Origin: Hoyosella levis
Lineage (GTDB): Bacteria > Actinomycetota > Actinomycetes > Mycobacteriales > Mycobacteriaceae
Length of the DNA stretch: 64,000 bases
Reading direction: 5' to 3'
Assembly (NCBI RefSeq): GCF_026008515.1
Contig: NZ_BQYM01000003.1
Span: 124,001-188,000, forward strand
Under the pieces are notes generated by a model. The model was not told the origin of the DNA and ran no database searches. It saw nothing but the letters and a program-made list of their open reading frames with translations. Of this stretch, positions 54,367 to 64,000 are shown piece after piece (the first letter of the stretch is position 1; each line of letters opens with the position of its first letter). The position numbers were made by a program, and so were the translations under genes.

Positions 54367-54915
54367 TCAGTAGGTCGGCAAGGCGCGGGAGATGAGCCAG
54401 CCCTGGGGGTCCATGGAGCGGCCGAGCGGGTCGCGGACCTCGAAGTGCAGGTGGGGCCCGGTGGAGTCGCCGCGATTGCCGACGGTAGCGATCTGCTGGC
54501 CGGAGACGACGGGCTGGCCGGGGGCGACGAAGTAGCGGTCGATGTGGCCGTAGACAGTGCTGGTGCCGTCGAGGTGGCGGATGCGTACCCACTGGCCGAA
54601 TCCGGTAGCGGGGCCGACGTCGGTGACGACGCCTGGTCCGGCGGCGAAGACGGGGGCGCCGATGGGCGCGGCGATGTCGACGCCTTCGTGGAAGCGTCCC
54701 CAGCGGGGGCCGTATCCGGAGGTGAGGACGCCTACCGCGGGGTGCGCGGCCCAGGGCAGGGAGATCCCTTGCCCGCTTCCTGCGGAGCCGGTGTCGAATG
54801 GCAGCGATTGTGCCGTTGCGCCGCCTGCCGCGACGAAGGGTGCCATGGTGCCGATGACGATGGCTCCGGCGGCGATCAGGGCACGGTGGGGACGGGATTG
54901 GCGGCGCGAGCGCAA
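54367..54915 (-). CDS. M23 family secreted metallopeptidase
   Basis: The 182-residue precursor has a basic start and a hydrophobic signal sequence cleaved near ATA (residue 36). The LytM/M23 domain has HxxxD (His76, Asp80 in FHEGVD) and HxH (His155, His157 in GPHLHF), so the zinc site is complete. It should cut peptidoglycan cross-bridges or act in cell separation. The TTG start at 54915 is set by GGAGGT six bases upstream. Confidence 0.9.
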   Translation of the reverse strand: MRSRRQSRPHRALIAAGAIVIGTMAPFVAAGGATAQSLPFDTGSAGSGQGISLPWAAHPAVGVLTSGYGPRWGRFHEGVDIAAPIGAPVFAAGPGVVTDVGPATGFGQWVRIRHLDGTSTVYGHIDRYFVAPGQPVVSGQQIATVGNRGDSTGPHLHFEVRDPLGRSMDPQGWLISRALPTY

Positions 54916-55057
54916 GGGTGAACCTCCGGGTGGCGGGCTCCGTTCGCTGGTGTGGTGCGCGATCGGGCCCGGAATGGAAAAAGAACCGTTATCAGAGCGT
55001 TACCTTAGCGGAGGTTATGCCCCCCATTGTGACGGCACGCCGTGAGCGCTCAGGCAT

Positions 55058-55063
55058 TAGGCT
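55058..55063 (+). promoter_or_regulatory. -10 element of an apparently leaderless receiver-protein gene
   Basis: TAGGCT ends 7 bases before the GTG at 55071, the distance expected when transcription begins at the start codon. No ribosome site precedes the GTG, and no convincing -35 was seen. Confidence 0.45.
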
Positions 55064-55070
55064 CGGGTTT

Positions 55071-55508
55071 GTGATCCCTACCACTCCTCCATCGTCGCCC
55101 CCGGGCCCGCGCGTGCTGCTGTATAGCGATGATCGGTCGATCCGCGATCGGGTGCGCGCGGCGCTGGGCACACGCCTGCTGCCGGAGTCTGCGGCGACCG
55201 AGTATGCAGAGGCGGCGACGGCAGGAGCTGCGGTGGCGGAGGTGGAGCGCGGGTCGATCGATCTGGTGATCGCCGATGGCGAGACCGCACCGCTGGGCGG
55301 GATGGGCCTGGCCCGGCAATTGCGCGACGAGATCAAGCCGTGCCCACCGATCATCGTGCTGCTGGGCCGCCGGGACGACCGATGGCTGGCGCGATGGTCG
55401 GGCGCCGATGGCGCCGTCCCGCTGCCGGTGGATCCGTTCGAGCTGTCGCGGATGGCGGTGGAGCTGCTGGAGCGCGCCGCGACCAAGCAACACGACGCGG
55501 CCAGCTAG
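55071..55508 (+). CDS. Atypical receiver-domain protein upstream of nuo (Rv3143-like)
   Basis: The 145-residue protein is a lone receiver domain: the acidic pair in RVLLYSDDRSI, the phospho-acceptor Asp in DLVIADGE, and IIVLLGRRDD. The usual Lys near the end is absent; the region reads VPLPVDPFELS. There is no output domain. A similar protein precedes nuoA in M. tuberculosis (Rv3143). It may be a degenerate receiver tied to respiration. Longer starts up to 54918 are possible, but the GTG at 55071 fits the family size and the TAGGCT element. Confidence 0.75.
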   Translation: MIPTTPPSSPPGPRVLLYSDDRSIRDRVRAALGTRLLPESAATEYAEAATAGAAVAEVERGSIDLVIADGETAPLGGMGLARQLRDEIKPCPPIIVLLGRRDDRWLARWSGADGAVPLPVDPFELSRMAVELLERAATKQHDAAS

Positions 55509-55716
55509 CCACGCTCCGCTCCCCTCTGCGCCAACCATCTGCGCGCGCCAATCCCCCTGTGGCCGAACGGGGTCGGTAACACGGTGTGGTAAACGCGCAA
55601 CGCAAAAGCATGCAGGGTCACCGCCCTGACGGCTAGGCTGAGAGATAGATCACAATCCGTGGTGGTGCCGATGGGTACTGCCAGGGAGCCAGGCTCGCGG
55701 CGAGGGGAGTTCAGGC

Positions 55717-56082
55717 ATGGGCACGCTGTTCCCGATCCTCGTCCTGGGCGCGGTGGCGGTGGCGTTCGCATTGGTCTCCGCGGCCATGGGCTCGCTGCTG
55801 GGCCCGAGCCGCCGCAACCAGGCGAAGCTCGAGGCCTATGAGTGCGGCATCGAGCCGGTACCGCCTCCCGCTATGCCAGGCCGCGGCCGGTTCTCGGTGA
55901 AGTACTACCTGACCGCGATGCTGTTCATCATCTTTGGCGTGGAGATCGTGTTCCTGTACCCGTGGGCAGTCCATTTCGATGAGCTAGGCCTGTTCGGGCT
56001 CGCCGCGATGGGATTGTTCCTGTTCAACGTGTCCGTCGCCTATGTGTATGAGTGGCGGCGCGGCGGGCTCAGCTGGGACTAG
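55717..56082 (+). CDS. nuoA: NADH-quinone oxidoreductase subunit A
   Basis: NuoA is a small membrane subunit of complex I. The 121-residue protein has three helices and the conserved loop YECGIEPVP followed by KYYLTAMLFIIFGVEIVFLYPWA. It is the first gene of the nuo operon, with nuoB 24 bases later. Over 200 bases separate it from the receiver gene and may hold its promoter. Confidence 0.96.
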   Translation: MGTLFPILVLGAVAVAFALVSAAMGSLLGPSRRNQAKLEAYECGIEPVPPPAMPGRGRFSVKYYLTAMLFIIFGVEIVFLYPWAVHFDELGLFGLAAMGLFLFNVSVAYVYEWRRGGLSWD

Positions 56083-56106
56083 CGGCAGCAGGAGGAGGTA
56101 CGGCGC

Positions 56107-56661
56107 ATGGGCTTGGAGGAGAAGGTTCCGGGCGGGTTCCTGCTGACCACGGTCGAGCGGGCCGCCGGGTATGCCCGCAAGGGCTCGCTGTGGCCAGCGA
56201 CGTTTGGCCTGGCGTGCTGCGCGATCGAGATGATGTCCACCACGGGTGGCAAGTTCGACATCTCTCGTTTCGGGATGGAGGCGTTCCGCGCCTCGCCGCG
56301 GCAGGCAGACCTGATGATCGTGGCGGGCCGGGTGAGCCAGAAGATGGCCCCGGTGCTGCGGCAGGTGTATGACCAGATGGTGGAGCCGAAGTGGGTGCTC
56401 GCGATGGGGGTGTGCGCCTCGTCGGGCGGGATGTTCAACAACTACGCGATCGTGCAGGGCGTGGACCACATCGTCCCCGTCGACATCTACTTGCCAGGTT
56501 GCCCGCCGCGCCCCGAGATGCTGCTGCACGCGATCATCGCGCTGCACGACAAGATCAGCGCGATGCCCCTGGGCGCGAACCGCGCCGAGGCCGTCCGGGC
56601 GGCGGAAAAAGCGGCGCTGGACCAGCGACCGCTGATCGAGCTGAAGGGGATGCTGCGGTGA
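56107..56661 (+). CDS. nuoB: NADH-quinone oxidoreductase subunit B
   Basis: NuoB carries cluster N2, the last 4Fe-4S before quinone. The 184-residue protein shows the tandem cysteines in ACCAIEMM and the later VCASSGG and [16 protein letters not shown] precedes the ATG. Its stop overlaps the GTG of nuoC. Confidence 0.97.
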   Translation: MGLEEKVPGGFLLTTVERAAGYARKGSLWPATFGLACCAIEMMSTTGGKFDISRFGMEAFRASPRQADLMIVAGRVSQKMAPVLRQVYDQMVEPKWVLAMGVCASSGGMFNNYAIVQGVDHIVPVDIYLPGCPPRPEMLLHAIIALHDKISAMPLGANRAEAVRAAEKAALDQRPLIELKGMLR

Positions 56662-57326
56662 GCGGTGGCGAGCGGATCCGTTCCCTGCGCGGCATGTTCG
56701 GCGCGCGCGGCACCGGCGATACGTCGGGCTATGGTCGCCTCGAGCAGGCGGTGGAGCTTCCAGGCGGCGCGCAGCGCCCCTATGGCGGCTGGTTCGACGA
56801 GGCTGTCGACCACCTTGAAGCAGCACTGTCGGAGCGGGGACTCGCGCTCGCCGATGCGGTGGAGCGGGTGGATACCGATCACGGTGAGCTGTCGCTGGAG
56901 GTGCGCCGGGAGCACTTGCCGGTGGTAGCGCGGGCGCTGCGGGACTATCCGGCCCTGCGGTTCGAGCTGAGCCTCGGGGTGAGCGGGGTGCACTATCCGG
57001 AGGATGCGGGCCGCGAGCTGCATGCGGTGTATCCGTTGCTGTCGATCACGCACAACCGGCGGCTTCGGCTGGAGGTGGCGGCACCGGACGCGGATCCGCG
57101 CATCCCGTCGGTGACCGCGGTCTACCCGACGTGCGACTGGCACGAGCGCGAGACGTATGACTTCTTCGGCATCGTTTTCGAGGGCCATCCGGACCTGGTG
57201 CGCATCCAGATGCCCGACGACTGGGAGGGCCATCCGCAGCGCAAGGACTATCCGCTCGGAGGCGTGCCGGTGGAGTACAAGGGCGCGACGATCCCGCCGC
57301 CGGACGAGCGAAGGGCCTACTCATGA
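56658..57326 (+). CDS. nuoC: NADH-quinone oxidoreductase subunit C
   Basis: NuoC is a 30-kDa-type peripheral arm subunit. The 222-residue protein has a variable N-terminus and the family end: [27 protein letters not shown] and [11 protein letters not shown]. The GTG start overlaps the nuoB stop and its own stop overlaps nuoD (ATGA). Confidence 0.95.
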   Translation: MSGGERIRSLRGMFGARGTGDTSGYGRLEQAVELPGGAQRPYGGWFDEAVDHLEAALSERGLALADAVERVDTDHGELSLEVRREHLPVVARALRDYPALRFELSLGVSGVHYPEDAGRELHAVYPLLSITHNRRLRLEVAAPDADPRIPSVTAVYPTCDWHERETYDFFGIVFEGHPDLVRIQMPDDWEGHPQRKDYPLGGVPVEYKGATIPPPDERRAYS

Positions 57327-58633
57327 CGGGCGGCTTCACGGCGGGCGGCGAATCGGTTCACGTGGCCGCCGGGCAGGACTGGGATGACATCGTCGAGGCC
57401 GTCAGCGATGCTGGGGGCGAGCGCATCGTCGTCAACATGGGCCCGCAGCATCCGTCGACGCATGGCGTGCTGCGGCTGATCCTCGAGATCGACGGCGAGA
57501 CCGTCACCGACGCCCGCTGCGGCATCGGCTACCTGCACACGGGCATCGAGAAGAACCTCGAGCATCGCACCTGGACGCAGGGCGTCACCTTCGTCACTCG
57601 CATGGACTACCTGTCACCGTTCTTCAACGAGACCGCCTACTGCCTGGGCGTGGAGCGGCTCCTCGGCATCGAGGGCGCCATCCCCGAGCGAGCCAGCGTG
57701 ATCCGGGTGATGCTGATGGAGCTCAATCGCATCTCCTCGCACCTCGTAGCGCTCGGCACGGGTGGCCTCGAGCTCGGCGCGATGTCACCGATGCTGTACA
57801 GCTTCCGCGAGCGGGAGCTCATCCTCGAGGTGTTCGAGCACATCACGGGCCTGCGGATGAACCACGCGTACATCCGCCCCGGCGGCTTGGTCGCGGACCT
57901 GCCCGAGGACACGGTGGACAAGGTCCGCGAGCTCCTGCGCATCCTGCCCGGGCGCCTGCGCGATCTCGAGCTGCTGCTCAACGACAACCCGATCTGGCGG
58001 TCCCGCACCGTCGGCATCGGCTACCTCGATCTCTCCGGCTGCATGGCACTGGGCATGACCGGGCCGGTCCTGCGCGCCACCGGCCTCCCGCATGACCTGC
58101 GCAAGTCGCAGCCCTACTGCGGCTACGAGGACTACGAGTTCGACGTCATGACCGAGAACGGCTGCGACTGCTACGGCCGCTACCTGATCCGCGTCAACGA
58201 GATGCACGAGTCGATCAAGATCGTCGAGCAGTGCCTCGACAAGCTGCGGCCCGGACCGGTGATGGTGGCGGACAAGAAGATCGCCTGGCCCGCCCAGCTC
58301 GCTCTCGGCCGCGACGGCCTCGGCAACTCGCTGGAGCACATCCGCACCATCATGGGCGACGACATGGAATCGCTGATCCACCATTTCAAGCTCGTCACCG
58401 AGGGCTTCCGCGTGCCGCCCGGGCAGACCTATATCGCGGTCGAGTCACCGCGCGGCGAGCTCGGCGTGCACATGGTCTCCGACGGCGGCACCCGCCCCTA
58501 CCGCGTGCACTATCGCGACCCCTCGTTCACCAACCTGCAGGCCGTCTCGGCGATGTGCGAGGGCGGCATGGTCGCGGACGTGATCGCCTCGGTCGCGAGC
58601 ATCGATCCCGTGATGGGAGGCGTGGACCGATGA
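57323..58633 (+). CDS. nuoD: NADH-quinone oxidoreductase subunit D
   Basis: NuoD is the 49-kDa-type subunit that helps form the quinone site. The 436-residue protein has [31 protein letters not shown] and the ending [12 protein letters not shown]. It overlaps both neighbours by four bases. Confidence 0.97.
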   Translation: MTGGFTAGGESVHVAAGQDWDDIVEAVSDAGGERIVVNMGPQHPSTHGVLRLILEIDGETVTDARCGIGYLHTGIEKNLEHRTWTQGVTFVTRMDYLSPFFNETAYCLGVERLLGIEGAIPERASVIRVMLMELNRISSHLVALGTGGLELGAMSPMLYSFRERELILEVFEHITGLRMNHAYIRPGGLVADLPEDTVDKVRELLRILPGRLRDLELLLNDNPIWRSRTVGIGYLDLSGCMALGMTGPVLRATGLPHDLRKSQPYCGYEDYEFDVMTENGCDCYGRYLIRVNEMHESIKIVEQCLDKLRPGPVMVADKKIAWPAQLALGRDGLGNSLEHIRTIMGDDMESLIHHFKLVTEGFRVPPGQTYIAVESPRGELGVHMVSDGGTRPYRVHYRDPSFTNLQAVSAMCEGGMVADVIASVASIDPVMGGVDR

Positions 58634-59346
58634 CCACCGACCCGATCCTCCTGCCGCTCGGCCAGCGTCCCGCCATCGACCTGCCCGGGCCCACCACCTA
58701 CCCCGCCGAGACCACCGAGCGCCTCGAGCGCGACGCCGCGACGCTCATCGCCCGCTACCCACAGGCCCGCTCCGCCCTCATCCCGCTGTTGCACCTCGTG
58801 CAGTCCGAGGACGGGCACCTCACCCCAGCCGGCATCGGGTTCTGCGCCCGCATGATCGGCCTCACCGAGGCAGAGGTGACGGCGGTGGCGACGTTCTACA
58901 GCATGTTCCGCCGCTCGCCCACCGGCGAGTACCTCATCGGGGTGTGCACGAACACGCTGTGCGCGGTGATGGGCGGCGATGCGATCCTTGCGGCCCTGCG
59001 CGAGCACCTCGGCATCAACGACGGCGAGACCACCCCGGACGGGATGGTCACCCTCGAGCATGTGGAATGCAACGCGGCCTGCGACTACGCGCCCGTGGTC
59101 ATGGCCAACTGGGAGTTCCTCGACAACCAGACGCCCGCCTCGGCGCGCGAGCTCGTGGACTCGCTCCGTGCCGGGGAAGCCGTGACCCCCGCGCGGGGTG
59201 CCACGCTGTGCACGTTCAAGGAGGCCGCCCGGATCCTCGCGGGCCTCGACGACGAGCAGCCCGGCTCGATCGACGCCGCCCGCCCCGGTGCCCCCACCCT
59301 CGCGGGACTGCGTGCCGCGCGGCGCGACGGAGGAGATGAGCGATGA
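58630..59346 (+). CDS. nuoE: NADH-quinone oxidoreductase subunit E
   Basis: NuoE holds the 2Fe-2S cluster N1a. The 238-residue protein has the four ligands in [13 protein letters not shown] and [13 protein letters not shown]. It has a C-terminal extension of about 70 residues past the usual end, rich in Ala, Pro and Arg, as seen in actinobacteria. Start and stop overlap nuoD and nuoF. Confidence 0.95.
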   Translation: MTTDPILLPLGQRPAIDLPGPTTYPAETTERLERDAATLIARYPQARSALIPLLHLVQSEDGHLTPAGIGFCARMIGLTEAEVTAVATFYSMFRRSPTGEYLIGVCTNTLCAVMGGDAILAALREHLGINDGETTPDGMVTLEHVECNAACDYAPVVMANWEFLDNQTPASARELVDSLRAGEAVTPARGATLCTFKEAARILAGLDDEQPGSIDAARPGAPTLAGLRAARRDGGDER

Positions 59347-60662
59347 GCGATCCCACCCCGCTGGTGCCGGTGCTGAGCGAGCACTGGGACGAGCCACGTT
59401 CCTGGACGCTGGATGCCTACCGGCGGCACGGCGGCTACGAGGGCCTCGCCGCCGCGCTCGCCATGGACCCGGACGAGGTGATTGCCACCATCAAGGCGTC
59501 GGGCCTGCGCGGTCGCGGCGGGGCGGGCTTCCCCACCGGAATGAAGTGGTCGTTCATCCCACAAGGTCCGGGAACCGATGGCACTGTCAAGCCGCACTAC
59601 CTGGTGATCAATGCGGACGAGTCCGAGCCGGGCACGTGCAAGGACATGCCGCTGATGCTGCACGATCCGCACGTGCTGATCGAGGGCGCCATCATCGCCT
59701 CCTACGCCATCCGTGCCCGCCACGCGTTCATCTACGTGCGCGGCGAGGTGCTGTCGGTGATCCGCCGCCTGCGCGCCGCCGTCGCCGAGGCCTACGCCGC
59801 TGGCCTTCTGGGCCCGAGCGCGCGCTACCCGATGGAGCTGGTGGTGCATGCCGGGGCCGGGGCGTACATCTGTGGCGAGGAGACCGCGCTGCTCGACTCG
59901 CTGGAGGGGCGTCGCGGGCAGCCGCGCCTGCGGCCACCGTTCCCCGCGGTGGCGGGCCTGTACGCCGCGCCGACGGTAGTGAACAACGTCGAATCCATCG
60001 CGAGCGTTCCGGTGATCCTGCGTCGCGGCGTGGACTGGTTCCGCTCGATGGGCAGCGAGAAGTCCCCCGGCTTCACCCTCTACTCGTTGTCCGGGCATGT
60101 CACCCGGCCCGGGCAGTACGAGGCGCCGCTCGGCATCACTTTGCGCGAGCTCCTTGACCACGCGGGTGGAATCCGGGCCGGGCACCGGCTCAAGTTCTGG
60201 ACGCCAGGCGGCTCGTCGACGCCGCTGCTGACCGAGGAGCACCTCGATGTGCCGCTGGACTACGAGGGGATAGCCGCGGCGGGCTCCATGCTTGGCACCA
60301 AGGCGCTGCAGATCTTCGACGACACCACCTGCGTGGTGCGGGCCGTGCTGCGCTGGACCGAGTTCTACAAGCACGAGTCCTGCGGCAAGTGCACACCCTG
60401 CCGCGAGGGCACCTACTGGCTGGTGCAGGTACTGCGCGGGCTCGAGGATGGCACGGGCAGCCCCGCGGACGTCGACCTCTTGCTCGACATCACCAGCACC
60501 ATCGCGGGCAAGTCGTTCTGCGCGCTCGGCGATGGCGCCACGAGCCCGATCATCTCGTCGGTGCGGTTGTTCCGCGACGAGTACCTCGAGCACCTGCGCC
60601 ACGGCGGATGCCCGTTCGATCACCACCGGTCCACGCTCTTCGCGGAGGCGGTAGCACCATGA
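59343..60662 (+). CDS. nuoF: NADH-quinone oxidoreductase subunit F
   Basis: NuoF binds NADH and FMN and carries a 4Fe-4S cluster. The 439-residue protein has the NADH loop [16 protein letters not shown], the FMN region [12 protein letters not shown] and the cluster motif [12 protein letters not shown]. Overlaps with nuoE and nuoG show coupling. Confidence 0.97.
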   Translation: MSDPTPLVPVLSEHWDEPRSWTLDAYRRHGGYEGLAAALAMDPDEVIATIKASGLRGRGGAGFPTGMKWSFIPQGPGTDGTVKPHYLVINADESEPGTCKDMPLMLHDPHVLIEGAIIASYAIRARHAFIYVRGEVLSVIRRLRAAVAEAYAAGLLGPSARYPMELVVHAGAGAYICGEETALLDSLEGRRGQPRLRPPFPAVAGLYAAPTVVNNVESIASVPVILRRGVDWFRSMGSEKSPGFTLYSLSGHVTRPGQYEAPLGITLRELLDHAGGIRAGHRLKFWTPGGSSTPLLTEEHLDVPLDYEGIAAAGSMLGTKALQIFDDTTCVVRAVLRWTEFYKHESCGKCTPCREGTYWLVQVLRGLEDGTGSPADVDLLLDITSTIAGKSFCALGDGATSPIISSVRLFRDEYLEHLRHGGCPFDHHRSTLFAEAVAP

Positions 60663-63070
60663 CCCAAGCCCGGACCAACGAGGAGACCACCGCCCGAGAC
60701 CCGGGGCTCGTGCACGTGACCATCGACGGCACGGGTGTTGATGTGCCCCCGGGCACGCTGATCATCCGCGCCGCCGAGCAGATGGGCGTCGCGATCCCCC
60801 GGTTCTGCGATCATCCGCTGCTCGCCCCCGCGGGAGCGTGCCGGCAATGCATCGTCGAGGTGGAGGGCCAGCGCAAGCCCGTCGCCTCCTGCACCATGCC
60901 GGTCACGGAAGGCATGGTGGTGCACACCCAGCACTCGTCGGTGGAGGCGGCCTCGGCGCAGCGCGGCGTGATGGAGCTGCTGCTGATCAACCACCCGCTC
61001 GACTGCCCGGTGTGCGACAAGGGCGGCGAGTGCCCCCTGCAGAACCAGGCCCTCTCTGCTGGCCGCTCCGAGACCCGCTTCACCGGCACCAAGCGCACGT
61101 TCCCCAAGCCGATCCCGTTGTCCGAGCAGGTGCTGCTCGACCGCGAGCGCTGCGTGCTGTGCGCCCGCTGCACCCGCTTCGCGCAGCAGATCGCCGGGGA
61201 TCCGCTGATCGACATGGTGGAGCGTGGCTCCCAGCAGCAGGTCGGCATCAGTACCGAGGAGCCGTTCGACTCCTACTTCTCGGGCAACACCATCCAGATC
61301 TGCCCCGTCGGTGCGCTCACCAGCGCCACCTACCGGTTCAGGGCCCGCCCCTATGACCTGGTCTCCACCCCCAGCGTGTGCGAGCACTGCGCGAGCGGCT
61401 GCGCGCAGCGCACCGACCATCGCCGCGGCACCGTGCTGCGCCGCCTCGCCGGGGACGATCCCGACGTCAACGAGGAATGGAACTGCGACAAGGGCCGGTT
61501 CGCGTTCACCTACGCCACCGAGCCCGACCGGATCACCAGTCCCCTGGTGCGCGGCAGCGACGGCGAGCTGCACGAGGCCTCCTGGCCGGAAGCTCTCGCC
61601 GCGGCCGCGCGGGGCCTCGCCGCGGGCCCGGCCGGGGTGCTCGTGGGCGGCCGCGCCACCATCGAGGATGCCTACGCCTACAGCAAGCTCGCCCGGCTCG
61701 TCCTCGGCACCAACGACATCGACATGCGTGCCCGCCCGCACTCGCCAGAGGAGACGAGGTTCCTCGCGCAGCGCATCGCGGGCATCGGCACTGCCAGCTA
61801 TGCGGATCTGGATTCCGCCCCGGTGGTCCTGCTCGTGGCGCACGAGCCCGAGGAGGAAGCACCTATCGTCTTCCTGCGGTTGCGGCGCAATGCCCGTGAC
61901 CGCGGCCTGCAGGTCTTCTCGATCGCAGCGCTTGCCTCACCGGGCCTGCGCAAGCTCTCGGGCACCCTGCTGCCCACCGTTCCTGGCGACGAGGCCGCGG
62001 CACTCGGCGATCTGGGGCGCGACGACGCGGTCGGGGCGATGCTGCGGCAGCCCGGCGCGGTCATTCTTGTCGGCGAGCGTGCCGCCACGAGCCCGGGAGC
62101 GCTGACCGCCGCTGGTCGCCTCGCTGACGAGACCGGCGCGACCCTCGCGTGGATCCCACGCCGCGCGGGAGAACGCGGTGCGCTCGAGGCCGGTGCCCTG
62201 CCTGGACTGCTGCCCGCCGGGCATCCCGTGGCGGACCCTGCCGCCCGGCGAGCCGTCGCTGCGCTGTGGAAAGTACCGGACCTGCCACGCGAGGAGGGCC
62301 GCGACACCACCAGCATCCTGGACGCGGCCGCCTGCGGCACCCTGCATGGCCTGCTCGTCGGCGGAGTGGACCCCAACGACCTCCCCGATCCCGCTGCGGC
62401 GCTCAGCGCCCTCGACCGGGCCGGTTTCCTCGTGAGCATCGAGATCCGCCACAGCGCCGTCACCGCCCGTGCCGACGTGGTGCTGCCCACGGCCGTGGTC
62501 GCGGAGAAGGCCGGGACGTTCCTCACCTGGGAGGGGCGCCCACGTGGATTCGGCGCGGCGCTGCGCGATACTGGCATGCTGCCCGACCACCGCATCATCG
62601 ACGCGCTGGCCGCGACCATGCGCCGCCCCCTTGGCCTGGCCACCACGGCCGCGGTGCGCAGCGAGCTCGATGCGCTGGCGCCCTGGTCCGGCGCCCGCGA
62701 GGCTTCCGTCGCTCCGCCGCCCCGCCGTGCTGATGCCGCGGCAGGGCCGGGCGAGGCCATCCTGGCTAGCTGGCACCTGCTGCTCGACGACGGCCGCATG
62801 CAGGACGGCGAGCCCCACCTCGCGGGCACCGCTCACCCCGTGGTTGCGCGCCTCTCCCGCGCCACCGCGGACCAGCTCGGGGCCTCGGACGGCGAGCGGG
62901 TGCGGGTGAGCACCGTGCACGGGGCGATCACCCTGCCGCTGCGGATCACCGACATGCCCGACGGGGTGGCCTGGGTGCCCACCTGCTCCCCGGGCAGCCA
63001 CCTCCATGCCGAGCTGCACGCCCTGCCTGGCGAGCGGGTCCGGCTCGCGCGCGCGGAGGTGGAGCCGTGA
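60659..63070 (+). CDS. nuoG: NADH-quinone oxidoreductase subunit G
   Basis: NuoG is the large iron-sulfur subunit. The 803-residue protein has the N-terminal 2Fe-2S ligands (Cys50, 61, 64, 78), the His/Cys cluster region [18 protein letters not shown] (His112, Cys116, 119, 125), [10 protein letters not shown], and then VCEHCASGC before the molybdopterin-oxidoreductase-like part. The ATG at 60659 overlaps the nuoF stop. Confidence 0.96.
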   Translation: MTQARTNEETTARDPGLVHVTIDGTGVDVPPGTLIIRAAEQMGVAIPRFCDHPLLAPAGACRQCIVEVEGQRKPVASCTMPVTEGMVVHTQHSSVEAASAQRGVMELLLINHPLDCPVCDKGGECPLQNQALSAGRSETRFTGTKRTFPKPIPLSEQVLLDRERCVLCARCTRFAQQIAGDPLIDMVERGSQQQVGISTEEPFDSYFSGNTIQICPVGALTSATYRFRARPYDLVSTPSVCEHCASGCAQRTDHRRGTVLRRLAGDDPDVNEEWNCDKGRFAFTYATEPDRITSPLVRGSDGELHEASWPEALAAAARGLAAGPAGVLVGGRATIEDAYAYSKLARLVLGTNDIDMRARPHSPEETRFLAQRIAGIGTASYADLDSAPVVLLVAHEPEEEAPIVFLRLRRNARDRGLQVFSIAALASPGLRKLSGTLLPTVPGDEAAALGDLGRDDAVGAMLRQPGAVILVGERAATSPGALTAAGRLADETGATLAWIPRRAGERGALEAGALPGLLPAGHPVADPAARRAVAALWKVPDLPREEGRDTTSILDAAACGTLHGLLVGGVDPNDLPDPAAALSALDRAGFLVSIEIRHSAVTARADVVLPTAVVAEKAGTFLTWEGRPRGFGAALRDTGMLPDHRIIDALAATMRRPLGLATTAAVRSELDALAPWSGAREASVAPPPRRADAAAGPGEAILASWHLLLDDGRMQDGEPHLAGTAHPVVARLSRATADQLGASDGERVRVSTVHGAITLPLRITDMPDGVAWVPTCSPGSHLHAELHALPGERVRLARAEVEP

Positions 63071-64000
63071 GCACGGACCTGAGCATGTTCGGCATCGACC
63101 CGCTGTGGCTGGTCGTCGCGAAATCCCTGGCGATCTTCCTGTTCCTGCTGCTGACCGCGCTGTTCATGGTGCTCGTCGAGCGCAAGATCATTGCCTGGAT
63201 GCAGATGCGCATCGGCCCTAACCGGGTCGGCCCGCGCGGGATGCTGCAGAGCCTCGCCGATGGCATCAAGCTGGCGCTGAAGGAAGGCATCTTCCCCACG
63301 CAGGCGGACAAGCCCGTGTACTTCCTCGCTCCGGTGATCGCGCTGGCTGCCGCGATCCTCGCGTTCGCGGTCATCCCCTTCGGCCCCACCGTCTCGATCC
63401 TCGGTACCGCCACGCCCCTGCAGCTGACGGACCTGCCTGTCGCCGTGCTGTACATCATCGCGGTCACCTCGGTCGGCGTGTATGGGCTCGTGCTGGCCGG
63501 CTGGTCGTCCGGATCGACGTATCCCCTGCTCGGCGGTCTCCGCGCCACCGCGCAGGTGATCTCCTACGAGATCGCGATGGGCTTGTCCTTCGTGGCGGTG
63601 TTCCTCCTCGCGGGCACGATGTCGACCTCCGGGATCGTCGCCGCGCAGCAAGGCACCTGGTACATCGTGCTGCTGCTGCCGTCGTTCCTGATCTACGTGA
63701 CCGCCATGGTGGGCGAGACCAACCGGGCGCCGTTCGACCTGCCCGAGGCCGAGGGGGAGCTTGTCGGCGGTTTCCACACCGAGTACTCGTCGCTGCGGTT
63801 CGCGATGTTCATGCTCGCCGAGTACATCAACATGGTCACCGTCTCGGCCCTGGCCACGACCTTGTTCCTGGGTGGCTGGCGGGCGCCCTGGCCCGTGTCG
63901 ATCTGGGAGGGCGCCAATACCGGCTGGTGGCCAGTCCTGTGGTTCACCCTCAAGGTGTGGACGTTCCTGTTCGTGTTCGTGTGGCTGCGCGCCACCCTGC
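63067..64000 (+). CDS. nuoH: NADH-quinone oxidoreductase subunit H, partial at window end
   Basis: The gene starts with a GTG overlapping the nuoG stop (GTGA) and is still open at the window end after 311 codons. NuoH is the quinone-site membrane subunit. [32 protein letters not shown] and [26 protein letters not shown] are diagnostic. At least seven helices are visible; the C-terminus lies beyond the window. Confidence 0.96.
   Translation, partial: MSTDLSMFGIDPLWLVVAKSLAIFLFLLLTALFMVLVERKIIAWMQMRIGPNRVGPRGMLQSLADGIKLALKEGIFPTQADKPVYFLAPVIALAAAILAFAVIPFGPTVSILGTATPLQLTDLPVAVLYIIAVTSVGVYGLVLAGWSSGSTYPLLGGLRATAQVISYEIAMGLSFVAVFLLAGTMSTSGIVAAQQGTWYIVLLLPSFLIYVTAMVGETNRAPFDLPEAEGELVGGFHTEYSSLRFAMFMLAEYINMVTVSALATTLFLGGWRAPWPVSIWEGANTGWWPVLWFTLKVWTFLFVFVWLRATL

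Overview
The window is high-GC DNA with ATG/GTG/TTG starts, dense gene packing and many four-base stop/start overlaps, which points to an actinobacterium. Several genes narrow this to the mycolic-acid lineage (order Mycobacteriales): a mycothiol S-conjugate amidase, a GT-C (GT87) mannosyltransferase, DUF4245, DUF4307 and DUF6542 proteins, a lipid-droplet-associated protein and a carboxylic acid reductase. From memory, the order and relative orientation of ychF, DUF6542, ispH, lipid-droplet protein, xseA, xseB, DUF4245, glpX, fum, phoH, glyA, coaA, short-chain cis-prenyltransferase, hemolysin III, YyaL-like, small membrane protein, mca, DUF4307, greA and metB match the Mycobacterium tuberculosis Rv1112 to Rv1079 interval in inverted orientation. 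Genus and species cannot be assigned from the sequence alone.

Layout. 1-4.6 kb: end of a sodium-dependent MetP-like transporter with its 35-residue MetS-like subunit, a translationally coupled mannosyltransferase/PLP-enzyme pair, a PspC protein and a CopG/Doc-type toxin-antitoxin pair. 4.7-9.7 kb: VOC protein, methyltransferase and hydrolase, an N5-(carboxyethyl)ornithine-synthase-like dehydrogenase, YchF and a cupredoxin lipoprotein. 9.8-22 kb: AI-2E-family transporter, SbcCD nuclease, RmuC, DUF6542, IspH, lipid-droplet protein, exonuclease VII and DUF4245. 22-31 kb: GlpX, fumarase, a small acidic protein, PIN-PhoH, GlyA, a putative zinc peptidase, CoaA and a cis-prenyltransferase. 31-42 kb: hemolysin III, a TetR-controlled ABC exporter, AroG behind a likely leader-peptide attenuator, a YyaL-type thioredoxin-fold protein, Mca, DUF4307, a secreted protein and GreA.

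42-46 kb is an islet that interrupts the conserved gene order. A frameshifted IS30-type transposase relic lies beside a three-gene operon (old-yellow-enzyme flavoprotein, SRPBCC protein, unknown protein) that diverges from a NemR/AcuR-like TetR regulator with twin 14-bp operator-like sites. 46-54 kb holds a DnaQ-BRCT exonuclease, an FMN reductase, MetB, an epoxide-hydrolase-like enzyme and a large carboxylic acid reductase behind an AT-rich palindromic promoter. 54-64 kb holds an M23 peptidase, a degenerate receiver protein (apparently leaderless) and the start of the nuo complex I operon (nuoA to nuoH, running off the window) with stop/start overlaps from nuoB onward.

Non-coding themes. Most convergent gene junctions carry strong inverted repeats. 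Short GC-rich tandem repeats (15-20 bp) sit in several intergenic gaps, and some copies supply the stop codon of the neighbouring gene. Several intergenic palindromes look like operators. The best candidates for new biology are the aromatic leader-peptide attenuator of aroG, the TetR/OYE islet, the car promoter palindrome and the stop-codon tandem repeats.
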